The notes below the pieces were generated by a model. It had not been told where the DNA came from. It saw only the letters and a list, made by a program, of their open reading frames with translations, and did not search any database. From JAGLTN01 sp035403325 (lineage in GTDB: Bacteria > Planctomycetota > Phycisphaerae > Sedimentisphaerales > Anaerobacaceae), in the NCBI GenBank assembly GCA_964492365.1, contig CAZBKA010000013.1, forward strand, positions 1-35,642: 35,642 nucleotides of DNA. Direction: 5' to 3'. The translations under genes and the position numbers were made by a program. This document shows positions 15,950-24,338 of the stretch, in pieces (within the stretch, counting starts at the first letter, position 1; the number at the start of each line of letters is the position of its first letter).

Positions 15950-17496
15950 TTGCTAACAAAAAAATAATTATATCTATGATAATCATAGCTGCTTTTGTTG
16001 TTCTAAGCTTCGACCTGTTTTTTTCTGGTAAAGCTGAACCTGTAAATGCAACATTGCTCGATAAGATGGCGGAGATAAGCCCGGACTATTATGATACAGT
16101 TGTGCCTTTTAATATTGCGCCACTTAATTTTACTGTAAGAGAAAAAGCAGATAAATATTTTGTTAAGGTTTCTACGATAAATGACAGTTTTAACGTTTAT
16201 TGTAAAAACAGTAATGTCATAATCCCGATAAAAAAATGGAAGTCTTTGCTTGCGGCTAATAAGGGAGGAGAAGTTAAATTTGAGGTGTTTACGTTAACTG
16301 ATGGGCGATGGGTGCAATACCAAGCGATAACGAATAAGATATCTGAAGAACCTATCGACAACTACCTGAGCTACAGGCGAATACCTCCGGTAAGGATATA
16401 TATCGATACACGAATGGGTATCTATCAGAGGGATGTTACAAATTACAACGAAAAGATACAGCTGAGTAATGATTCTTATTATGGCGGCTGTCTTAATTGT
16501 CACAGTTTTGCTGGTGGTGACAGCGGAGTTATGTCTATAGGGATCAGGAGTGATATGCTTGGTGACAGTACCTTGTTAATAGATGGTGACAAGGTGCAAA
16601 ATGTCGATTTAAAAATGGGTTATAACAGTTGGCACCCATCAAAAAAACTTGTTGTTTATTCTGTCAGCAAAGTTGTGCAGTTTGTTAACACGGCGGGCAA
16701 GGAGTTTCGTGAAGTTTTTGATATTGATTCCATGCTGGCATATTATTTGCCTGGGGAAAGAAAAGTAAAAACTGCAGATGTTTTTTCCAACAAAGACCGA
16801 CAGGAAACTTATCCTTGTTTTTCGCCTGACGGTAAATACCTGTACTTTTGTTCTGCGCCAATGCTGTGGCATGATGAAAAAGAATTACCACCGGCGCGTT
16901 ATAAAGAAATGAAATACGATATTGTTCGAGTCTCTTATGATGCTGCAAGTGACAAATGGGGGCAGCTTGAAGATGTAATTCCTGCATCTTTGACAGGTAA
17001 GAGCAATCTTTTGCCTCGTATCAGCTATGACGGCAGATGGCTTATTTTCTGTGCAACGGATTACGGATGTTTCCCATCACACAGTATGTCAAGCGACTTA
17101 TGGATAGCAGACCTCAGCAGTGAAAAGATTGAGCCTAGACAACTGGAAATCAATAGTGAAGAAAGTGAATCATGGCACAGCTTTTCGAACAATAACAGGT
17201 GGATAGCTTTCAGCAGTAAGAGACGCAATGGAACATTTACACGAATATACATAGCCTACCTTGATAACGATGGTAACGTATCAAAGCCTTTCATATTACC
17301 TGTGAAAGATCCTCAGTATTTCGATACATGCAGGGATGGTTTTACGGTTCCGGAATTTTCAATGAATGCTGCGAAGATAACAGGTGAAAAGCTAGGCAGG
17401 GTTATACGTTCCGCAAACAAAATAAAGGTCGATATTCCGATTACAATGGCAACACCTACGAAAAGCAAACCTCAACAGTACGATTCGGCAGAATAA
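15946..17496 (+). CDS. Membrane-anchored PD40/TolB-like beta-propeller protein with a CxxCH haem motif
   Basis: Residues about 6-27 form an N-terminal membrane anchor or uncleaved signal. Residues about 40-150 form a beta-rich domain. A single CLNCH motif at residues 182-186 (GGCLNCHSF) fits covalent haem c attachment. After it come propeller repeats such as YNSWHPSKKLVVYSV, YPCFSPDGKYLYFCSAP, PRISYDGRWLIFCATD and WHSFSNNNRWIAFSSKR. This places the protein on the periplasmic side. Its start overlaps the stop of the membrane-protein gene. The combination suggests a redox-linked or haem-bearing sensor or assembly factor. That is inference: haem loading needs a cytochrome c maturation system, which is not in this window. 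Confidence 0.75.
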   Translation: MIANKKIIISMIIIAAFVVLSFDLFFSGKAEPVNATLLDKMAEISPDYYDTVVPFNIAPLNFTVREKADKYFVKVSTINDSFNVYCKNSNVIIPIKKWKSLLAANKGGEVKFEVFTLTDGRWVQYQAITNKISEEPIDNYLSYRRIPPVRIYIDTRMGIYQRDVTNYNEKIQLSNDSYYGGCLNCHSFAGGDSGVMSIGIRSDMLGDSTLLIDGDKVQNVDLKMGYNSWHPSKKLVVYSVSKVVQFVNTAGKEFREVFDIDSMLAYYLPGERKVKTADVFSNKDRQETYPCFSPDGKYLYFCSAPMLWHDEKELPPARYKEMKYDIVRVSYDAASDKWGQLEDVIPASLTGKSNLLPRISYDGRWLIFCATDYGCFPSHSMSSDLWIADLSSEKIEPRQLEINSEESESWHSFSNNNRWIAFSSKRRNGTFTRIYIAYLDNDGNVSKPFILPVKDPQYFDTCRDGFTVPEFSMNAAKITGEKLGRVIRSANKIKVDIPITMATPTKSKPQQYDSAE

Positions 17497-17666
17497 AAAT
17501 ACATGACAGGTGCAGTACCGATTGGGGGGGAGTTCAACTTTCGAACGGAGCGGATGTTCTGGAAGGGGAGGCATAAAAGCGAAATTGTTTAGTCAGAGGC
17601 ATTTGATGGAGTAATTCCGGATTAATAAATAAAGTGCTTTCATGATTAGGATTTATGAGTTATCAT

Positions 17667-17697
17667 TTGACAAATCAGTTTTTGAGACAAGTCTATT
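17667..17697 (+). promoter_or_regulatory. Possible promoter for the band-7 gene
   Basis: TTGACA (17667-17672) is a perfect -35 hexamer. The best -10 downstream is only TCTATT (17692-17697) at a long 19-base spacing. It is followed by a T-run and the AAGGAG ribosome binding site at 17703-17708. The 221-base gap before the gene holds no terminator that I can see. Confidence 0.35.
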
Positions 17698-17717
17698 TTT
17701 TTTAAGGAGTCTTTATT

Positions 17718-19244
17718 ATGGAAAATGTATACGAGGTCAGACAAAATTACGGCAAAGGCATTTCGATTATGGTAGCTATTGCTATTGTTATTGCGGTGAT
17801 AGTGATAGGAGTTGGGAGTTCTCTGGTAAGTATTGACGGCAGTGAGGTTGGTATTGTGGAGAAGAAGTTCGGTGGCGGTAAGCTTGCTGATGGCAGAATG
17901 TTTGCTGTAAATGGGGAAAATGGTATTCAGGCGCAGGTTCTTGTTCCGGGTTGGCATTTCTTTTATTGGCCTTGGCAATATAGTATCAGCAAGGTTAAGG
18001 TGACAGAAATCAAAGAAGGCTTTGTTGGAATAGTTCAAGCGGCGGATGGTCAAAGTTTACCAGCGGATACCGTGTATGCTCCAGAGTGGGCTGATGCTGA
18101 TAAGATGACTGATGCGGCATATTTTCTCGGGGAAGGTAAGGGTTATAAAGGACCACAGCTTAGTGTTTTGAATCCAGGTAAATATCGTTTGAATACGAAA
18201 GTATTTGCAGTTACTGCTGTACCAGCGATAAATGTTAAAGTCGGTACGGTTGCGGTAATTAAGAGTAATGTTGGTCCTGTAGTTGAAACGCCAGATCGTC
18301 TTGTTGAAGAGGGTCAGCGGGGAATTTGGCGCAGACCATTGACCGAGGGTCAATATTATATGAATACTAATGCTTATGAAGTTACTACTGTTGACATCAG
18401 ACAAGTAAAGGTGAGTTATACAGCTGAAGCTGAAAGTGGAGAGGATTTGACAACGCAGCCTTTAAGACCTATCAAGGTTCGCAGTAACGATGGTTTTACA
18501 TTCCCAGTTGATGTCAGGGTTTCCTATGAAGTTAACAGTGACGATGCGCCAAAGGTTGTAGCTACAGTCGGCAGCAATGACCTGGTGTTGACTAAGCTAG
18601 TTTCTCCATCTGTTCGTGCGATTTTCAGGAACAATGGCGAAAAGGTTAAAGCTCTTGAATATGTGCAGAGGCGATCAGAACAGGAAACGCAAAGTGCAAG
18701 GATGCTCGAAGTGGAGCTTGCAAAGTATGGAGTTACGGTCTTGGCAGTTCGTATTGGTGATATCGGAGATGAGGAGAGTCTTGGAGCACTGTTGAAGACC
18801 CAGACCGACAGGGAAATTGCATTGCAAAGGCAGGCAACATTTGAGGAACAGCAGAGAGCGGCAGAAAAGGAAAAAACACTGACCAAGACGACACAGGAAG
18901 CAGAAGAAGAAAAACGTCTTGCAACGGCTGCTTATGGTGTTAAGGTTGCGGAAGAGGATAAGAAGAAGATGATTATCGATGCTCAGGCCCAGGCGGAAAA
19001 GATAAAAGTAACAGCAGAGGCACAGGCAAAGGCCTATGAACTTGTTGCAACTGTTATTGGTTCAGATAATGCGGCATTGATTGAGATTATGAAACTTGCA
19101 GCATCTGGTAATATCAAGATTACACCAGACGTTATGGTTGGCGGTTCGAGTCAGAGCGGGATGTCCGATGCTTTGATGGGTACAATTTTGAGCGGCAAAC
19201 TTAATAAGGGCGGTGCAGAAACCACACCTTCGGCTGAGAAATAA
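17718..19244 (+). CDS. SPFH/band-7 (flotillin-like) membrane protein
   Basis: A 508-residue protein with an N-terminal membrane helix (about residues 15-36) followed by band-7 sequence (SLVSIDGSEVGIVEKKFGG). It carries an internal region of about 100 residues with YAPEWADADKM and LNPGKYRLNT. A second band-7-like stretch (VKVGTVAVIKSNVG, RGIWRRPLTEGQYYMNT) comes next. A long alanine-, glutamate- and lysine-rich coiled coil spans about 380-450, and the C-terminus is glycine/serine-rich. SPFH proteins scaffold membrane microdomains or regulate membrane proteases. The start is fixed by AAGGAG 9 bases upstream of the ATG. It appears monocistronic, with a terminator directly after it. The partner protease or complex cannot be inferred from the neighbours. 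Confidence 0.88.
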   Translation: MENVYEVRQNYGKGISIMVAIAIVIAVIVIGVGSSLVSIDGSEVGIVEKKFGGGKLADGRMFAVNGENGIQAQVLVPGWHFFYWPWQYSISKVKVTEIKEGFVGIVQAADGQSLPADTVYAPEWADADKMTDAAYFLGEGKGYKGPQLSVLNPGKYRLNTKVFAVTAVPAINVKVGTVAVIKSNVGPVVETPDRLVEEGQRGIWRRPLTEGQYYMNTNAYEVTTVDIRQVKVSYTAEAESGEDLTTQPLRPIKVRSNDGFTFPVDVRVSYEVNSDDAPKVVATVGSNDLVLTKLVSPSVRAIFRNNGEKVKALEYVQRRSEQETQSARMLEVELAKYGVTVLAVRIGDIGDEESLGALLKTQTDREIALQRQATFEEQQRAAEKEKTLTKTTQEAEEEKRLATAAYGVKVAEEDKKKMIIDAQAQAEKIKVTAEAQAKAYELVATVIGSDNAALIEIMKLAASGNIKITPDVMVGGSSQSGMSDALMGTILSGKLNKGGAETTPSAEK

Positions 19245-19267
19245 AAATGAATTGATATTTGGTTATA

Positions 19268-19300
19268 AAGGCTTCCTGCTTAAAAATGGGGAGCCTTTTT
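19268..19300 (+). terminator. Intrinsic terminator after the band-7 gene
   Basis: GGCTTCC (19270-19276) pairs with GGGAGCC (19289-19295), with one G-U pair. A T-run follows at 19296-19300 and continues after a single G. It begins 25 bases past the stop codon. Confidence 0.85.
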
Positions 19301-19399
19301 GTTTTTTAGTAAGAGTAAATCCTAAAAAGGCTTTATTTGGCAGGTTTTGGGGGAGGGTGTTATATTTGCAATTTGGGTTAAATTCGGGGCATACGGTAG

Positions 19400-19428
19400 T
19401 TGTTTTTTTATTGTAAAGGTGTTATAAT
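19400..19428 (+). promoter_or_regulatory. Sigma-70-type promoter for lepA
   Basis: TTGTTT (19400-19405), a 17-base spacer and TATAAT (19423-19428) make a good promoter. The 315-base gap 19245-19559 therefore holds the upstream terminator, this promoter and a U-rich leader of about 125 bases before lepA. I see no strong hairpin or known regulatory motif in that leader. Confidence 0.6.
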
Positions 19429-19559
19429 TCTGGGTTAAATATTTTTTTTGTACAGGATAGTGCTGTTTTGAGCTGATTTCGATGTCTTGGCGTGAATGAC
19501 AAGGGGCTATGGAACAGTTTGTTTAAAGTTATTTTAAAAGTTTTATTTTTTTTATTTGG

Positions 19560-21362
19560 ATGAGTATGGGTACAGAACATATACGTAATTTTTCGATTGT
19601 GGCACATATAGATCATGGTAAAAGCACGCTTGCAGACCGGGTAATGGAAATTACCGGAGCGGTTAGTGAGCGTGATCGTAAGGAACAATTGCTTGACAGT
19701 ATGGATCTTGAGCGAGAGAGAGGTATTACGATTAAGGCGTCTGCGGTGACGATGGATTATGAGTATGAGGGTAAGAAATACATGCTCAATCTGATCGATA
19801 CGCCTGGGCACGTTGACTTTCACTATGAGGTTTCTCGTGCATTGACGGCTTGCGAGGGTGCACTTCTTGTTGTTGATGCGACCCAGGGGGTTGAGGCACA
19901 GACGGTTGCTAATGCATATCTGGCTGTTGAAGCTGGTGCTGAGATTCTTGGAGTTATCAATAAGATAGATCTTCCGGCGGCGCAGGTTGATGTTGTTGGT
20001 GATGAGGTCGAGGCAGTTCTTGGAATCAGGAAAAATGAATGTTTTCCTGTAAGTGCCAAGACAGGCGTTGGTGTTAAGGAGCTTCTGGATGCAGTGGTTG
20101 AGTTTTTGCCTCCTCCTGAAGATAGAAGCGATGAACCTACGGCGGCTTTGATATTCGATAGTCATTGCGATGAGTATCGAGGTGTTATATGCTATGTCAG
20201 AGTGTTTTCTGGTAAGCTTACGATTAAGCAGAAAATACGTTTTATGGGAGCTGGGAAGAGTCACCTGATAACAGAGCTTGGTAAATTTAAACCTGAAATG
20301 ACGTCGGTCGATGAATTGGGCACCGGTGAGGTTGGCTATGTTATCGCTAATGTCAAAGATATCTCGGATGTTCATATCGGCGATACGATTACAGATGAGT
20401 ATTGCCCGGTGAGCAAACCTTTGGCGGGGTATGAGTCCCCGATGCAGATGGTATTTTCTGATTTTTATCCCGGTAATAATACGGATTATCCTAAGCTTAG
20501 AGCTTCGTTCGATAAACTTGCGTTGAATGATGCTAGTTTTTCGTTTGTTCCTAATAATTCACCGGCACTTGGTTTTGGTTTCCGCTGTGGATTTTTGGGC
20601 TTGCTTCATATGGAGATAATTCAGGAACGTCTCGAACGTGAAAATGATATTGATGTTATTCAAACTGCACCGACAGTTAGCTATGAGGTTTTAACGACTG
20701 CGGGTGAAATTAAGCGGATTGATTCACCAAGTGAGCTTCCTGATATTACAAAGGTAGAGGAGCTGCGTGAGCCTTTTGTTAAGCTTGAGATTATTACCAG
20801 TACAGATACGATAGGCGGTATTATGAAGCTGGCGGAGGACAGGAGATGTAAGCTTCTTAAGACGGATTATCTTAGTAAGACCAGAGTAATGATGAAGTAT
20901 AAAGCCCCTTTGGCGGAGATCGTGTATGATTTTTATGATCTACTTAAGGGGATAAGTCATGGTTATGCTACAATGGACTATGAATTTACACATTTTGAGA
21001 AGAGCGATCTGGTGAAAATAGATTTTCTTGTGAACAGGACACCGGTTGATGCTCTTTCGATGATAATCCACAGAGAAAATGCAGAGAACAGAGGCAGGCG
21101 AATGCTTATACGGCTTCGCAAGGCGATACCGAGGCATCAGTTTGAGATACCTTTGCAGGTTGCGGTTGGCGGTAAGATAATCGCGAGGGAAAATATAAAG
21201 GCGTTCCGTAAGGATGTTACGGCGAAATTGTATGGCGGTGACGTTACGCGTAAGATGAAATTGCTGAAGAAACAAAAAGAAGGCAAGAAGCGTATGAAGA
21301 ATATCGGGTCCGTTGAGATTCCCCAAGAGGCATTTATGAGCATTCTTGAGAGAGAGGAATAA
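19560..21362 (+). CDS. lepA: Elongation factor 4 (LepA)
   Basis: LepA is a ribosome-bound GTPase linked to translation fidelity and ribosome assembly. The 600-residue length is standard. G motifs are AHIDHGKST (P-loop), DLERERGITIKA, DTPGHVDFHYEV and NKIDLPAA. The family-specific end includes GGKIIARENIKAFRKDVTAKLYGGD and ends in SILEREE. The ATG at 19560 is followed by a second in-frame ATG at 19566, and neither has a strong ribosome binding site. The next gene starts 61 bases downstream with no terminator, so read-through into the glycosidase and rlmN is likely. Confidence 0.97.
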   Translation: MSMGTEHIRNFSIVAHIDHGKSTLADRVMEITGAVSERDRKEQLLDSMDLERERGITIKASAVTMDYEYEGKKYMLNLIDTPGHVDFHYEVSRALTACEGALLVVDATQGVEAQTVANAYLAVEAGAEILGVINKIDLPAAQVDVVGDEVEAVLGIRKNECFPVSAKTGVGVKELLDAVVEFLPPPEDRSDEPTAALIFDSHCDEYRGVICYVRVFSGKLTIKQKIRFMGAGKSHLITELGKFKPEMTSVDELGTGEVGYVIANVKDISDVHIGDTITDEYCPVSKPLAGYESPMQMVFSDFYPGNNTDYPKLRASFDKLALNDASFSFVPNNSPALGFGFRCGFLGLLHMEIIQERLERENDIDVIQTAPTVSYEVLTTAGEIKRIDSPSELPDITKVEELREPFVKLEIITSTDTIGGIMKLAEDRRCKLLKTDYLSKTRVMMKYKAPLAEIVYDFYDLLKGISHGYATMDYEFTHFEKSDLVKIDFLVNRTPVDALSMIIHRENAENRGRRMLIRLRKAIPRHQFEIPLQVAVGGKIIARENIKAFRKDVTAKLYGGDVTRKMKLLKKQKEGKKRMKNIGSVEIPQEAFMSILEREE

Positions 21363-21423
21363 TTTACTTCGGTTTTTTTGCTTAATGTAATCTTATGAAA
21401 TAATTTAAAGTAAAAGTGTAAAT

Positions 21424-23145
21424 ATGAAAAATTTTGACCTAGTAAGAAAGATGAGCAGAAGGGATTTTATTCGGTGCTCAGGTGCAGCTTCGATTTTACT
21501 GGCGAGTCAAGGTTGTTCGTTTTACAGCGGCAAAGAAAAAACGACTTTAAGGGAAGCTGATAAAAACAGACAAATATGGCCGGCAAGAGAAATTGATTCG
21601 ATAAAAGTTTTTACCGATGAAGGGGAAATTGATCTGAGGGCTGGTAAAGATAATTGCTGGGGGGTTGATGATATTGAAATCAGAATTGCAGAATCTGATA
21701 ACGGGGCGGATGTCTTTCTGAAATCTCCGAAGAGTGGGGTACGAAGGGTTCGTATACGATATAAGATTGCGGCGAAAGATGGGGTAAGGTACCTTGGAGA
21801 TGGCTGGGAGAGAGGTTATGGGGATATGGAATGGAGGGGTAGAGATGATCAAAGGGTTATGCCTTGGTATTTTCTGAGTTATGACGGCAAGGTTACAGAT
21901 GGGTGGGGAGTTAAAACCGGAGCCAGTGCAATGTGCTTTTGGCAGCGTGACGGCGGGGGGATTAACCTTTGGATTGATGTCAGGAACGGGACAAGGGGGG
22001 TAAGTCTCGGTGGTCGCGAACTACTTTGCTGTAAGATTGTTTCGAGAAAAGGGAAGGCTCTGGAAACGCCTTTTATGGCTGCGAGGGAGTTTTGTAAGAG
22101 TCTTTGTGATAATCCGAGAACTTCGCCTTTGCGTATTTATGGTGGGAATGACTGGTATTATTGTTATGGTGACAATTCGGCGAAAAAGATATTGCGTGAT
22201 GCTGAATTTCTTTCTGAGATGTCTGGTGGGATTGACAATAGACCTTTTACGGTTGTCGATGCTGGGTGGCAATATTTCAAGAGTAATTGCGGCGGCGGGC
22301 CTTGGCATAGCGGGAATGAAAATTTTGGTGACATGGGGCAGTTGGCAGATGGGATAGGTAAGAGGGGGTGCAGAGCGGGGATATGGTATCGGCCTTTGAC
22401 TACTACAGAAAAGCTGGATGGGAAATATTATTTTGCTGAGCGTAATTTTGCACCGTTGTGTCCTGGTGATGTTATGGACCCGAGCAGAGATGTTGTGCTC
22501 GAAAAGGTATATGAGGATGCGCGGAGATTTAATGAGTGGGGATATGAACTTATAAAGCATGATTTTTCGACATATGATATTTTCGGCAAATGGGGTTTTC
22601 AGATGGGTGAGGCTATAACTGGTGGTGAGTGGAGGTTTGCTGATGAGGGGAAAACCAGTGCTGAGATTATTCGTAATTTTTATCAAACTATTCGTGAGGG
22701 AGCAGGCGAGATGCTTGTGCTTGGCTGTAATACGGTAGGGCACCTTGGGGCGGGGATTTTTGATATTAATAGAACAGGTGATGATAATGGGTCAGATGAA
22801 TGGGACAGAACCCGGAAAATAGCGATTAATACGCTTGGGTTCAGGATGTCCCAGCATGGAACTTTTTTTACGGCTGACCCGGATTGTGTGGCAATAACCA
22901 AAGGGACAATTTGGCCTATGAGCAGGCAGCTTCTTGATTTATTTTCAAAAAGCGGGACGATGCTGTTTATTTCGACGGACTGCGAGAAGCTGAATAGTGA
23001 GCAAAAGGGAGCTATTAAAGCTGCTTTTGAGAACATAAATAAAAATAATCAGCTTGGCGAACCACTTGACTGGATGGATAGTACATGTCCGAGGTTGTGG
23101 AAGTTGGCTGGGGAAAAAGTAAAATATGACTGGTATGGTGAGTAA
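21424..23145 (+). CDS. Tat-exported clan GH-D (alpha-galactosidase-like) glycosidase
   Basis: A 573-residue protein. The N-terminus carries a twin-arginine motif SRRDFIRCSG and a hydrophobic stretch ending in LLASQGC, so it is probably a Tat substrate and perhaps a lipoprotein. A beta-sandwich-like region runs to about residue 230. A TIM-barrel follows, starting with GGNDWYYCYG and PFTVVDAGWQ. The clan GH-D catalytic pattern is present: nucleophile Asp380 in LIKHDFSTYD and probable acid/base Asp453 or Asp454 in NRTGDDNGSDEWDR. This resembles GH36/GH27 enzymes, but exact family and sugar are not determined. It is wedged between lepA and rlmN, 20 bases before the latter, an unusual place for a carbohydrate enzyme. 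Confidence 0.75.
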   Translation: MKNFDLVRKMSRRDFIRCSGAASILLASQGCSFYSGKEKTTLREADKNRQIWPAREIDSIKVFTDEGEIDLRAGKDNCWGVDDIEIRIAESDNGADVFLKSPKSGVRRVRIRYKIAAKDGVRYLGDGWERGYGDMEWRGRDDQRVMPWYFLSYDGKVTDGWGVKTGASAMCFWQRDGGGINLWIDVRNGTRGVSLGGRELLCCKIVSRKGKALETPFMAAREFCKSLCDNPRTSPLRIYGGNDWYYCYGDNSAKKILRDAEFLSEMSGGIDNRPFTVVDAGWQYFKSNCGGGPWHSGNENFGDMGQLADGIGKRGCRAGIWYRPLTTTEKLDGKYYFAERNFAPLCPGDVMDPSRDVVLEKVYEDARRFNEWGYELIKHDFSTYDIFGKWGFQMGEAITGGEWRFADEGKTSAEIIRNFYQTIREGAGEMLVLGCNTVGHLGAGIFDINRTGDDNGSDEWDRTRKIAINTLGFRMSQHGTFFTADPDCVAITKGTIWPMSRQLLDLFSKSGTMLFISTDCEKLNSEQKGAIKAAFENINKNNQLGEPLDWMDSTCPRLWKLAGEKVKYDWYGE

Positions 23146-23165
23146 GGTTTAAATCCTTTTAAAAT

Positions 23166-24215
23166 ATGGTAGAAGAAAATAAAGACATTAAAAATATGAC
23201 CTTGGCGGAGATTGGTGAACTTGTCGAGGGATTTGGTCAGAAGAAATATCTGGCAAAGTATATATATGGTTTTATCCATGTGAAAGATGCCCGTGAAATT
23301 TCTGATTTGAGTACATTGAGTAAACAGTTCAGAGATGAGCTTGTCGAGAAGGGATATTATATTTCTGAGATCAAACTGGTTGAAAAGCTCGAGGACCCTG
23401 ACGGGACGAAAAAATATCTTTTCGAGCTTGGTGATGGTCTTAAGATTGAGTCGGTGCTTTTGTTCGATGACAGCAGAAGGACGCTTTGTATTTCTACGCA
23501 GGTTGGGTGCTGGATGGGCTGTGGTTTTTGTGCGACGGCAAAACTGGGTTTTACCCGTGATTTGAGTGCCGCGGAAATAGTTGACCAGGTTAACTTCGTA
23601 AGCAAAGACGAATGCCGGGTTAGTAATGTGGTTTATATGGGCATGGGTGAGCCTTTAAACAACTATGAAAACGTAATCAAGTCAATCGAAATATTGAACT
23701 GCTCGGCGGGTAAAAATCTAGGGATAAGGCATATTACGGTAAGTACCTGCGGAGTGGCAGATGGTATCGAGAAACTTGCAGATGAGGAGTTAAAACCAAG
23801 GCTTGCGGTGTCGTTAAATGCCCCGGTTGATGCGATCAGAAGTTCTATAATGCCGGTGAATAAAAAATTCAAACTCGCATATCTTTTCAAAGCATTGAAA
23901 GACTATCAATTTAAAACTGGTAATCGAGTTACGTTCGAATATGTTATGATCAAGGATGTTAATGATTCAAATGATAATCTGGATCAGTTGATTCGCCTGG
24001 TTCGTACAGTTAAGTGCAATGTAAATCTGATAGAATATAATCCGCATCAGGGTTGCGATTTTTTACCATCGAGCAGAGCAACTATAAAGGATTTTGCAAA
24101 AAAAATGCAAAACGAAGGTATCGAAACTACAATCCGTCTTAAGATGGGACAGACTATTAAGGGTGCCTGCGGTCAACTCGGTGCTGACAGGATAGCAAGT
24201 GAAAAGAAAGTATAA
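23166..24215 (+). CDS. rlmN: 23S rRNA (adenine-2503-C2)-methyltransferase RlmN
   Basis: RlmN is a radical-SAM enzyme that methylates A2503 of 23S rRNA and A37 of some tRNAs. The 349-residue product has the [4Fe-4S] cysteines C115, C119 and C122 in GCWMGCGFC. It also has the upstream conserved Cys108 in TLCIST and the methyl-carrying Cys335 in KGACGQLG, plus GMGEPLNNYENV. These match the Escherichia coli residues 118, 125, 129, 132 and 355 in order and spacing. The start lies 20 bases after the glycosidase stop, so it is likely co-transcribed with lepA and that gene. Confidence 0.97.
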   Translation: MVEENKDIKNMTLAEIGELVEGFGQKKYLAKYIYGFIHVKDAREISDLSTLSKQFRDELVEKGYYISEIKLVEKLEDPDGTKKYLFELGDGLKIESVLLFDDSRRTLCISTQVGCWMGCGFCATAKLGFTRDLSAAEIVDQVNFVSKDECRVSNVVYMGMGEPLNNYENVIKSIEILNCSAGKNLGIRHITVSTCGVADGIEKLADEELKPRLAVSLNAPVDAIRSSIMPVNKKFKLAYLFKALKDYQFKTGNRVTFEYVMIKDVNDSNDNLDQLIRLVRTVKCNVNLIEYNPHQGCDFLPSSRATIKDFAKKMQNEGIETTIRLKMGQTIKGACGQLGADRIASEKKV

Positions 24216-24338
24216 GTAAATATTTTCACTAATAAATGCCGAAGGTAAGGACAGAGTGTGTATTTATAATTTTTTGTTTTTTTGCGGAATATTTAATAAT
24301 ACAGGTTGTAATTTATAATTTACAGGAGGTGTTTTATT

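Noticed and set aside
19480..19541. Short upstream frames in the lepA leader, including ATG-TCT-TGG-CGT-GAA-TGA
   Set aside because: Only 5-13 codons, with no ribosome binding site and no attenuator hairpin, so they are expected by chance.
19422..20375. Long 317-codon open frame antisense to lepA
   Set aside because: It lies opposite the well-conserved start of lepA, has basic, low-complexity composition and shows no domain. It is a shadow of lepA codon usage.
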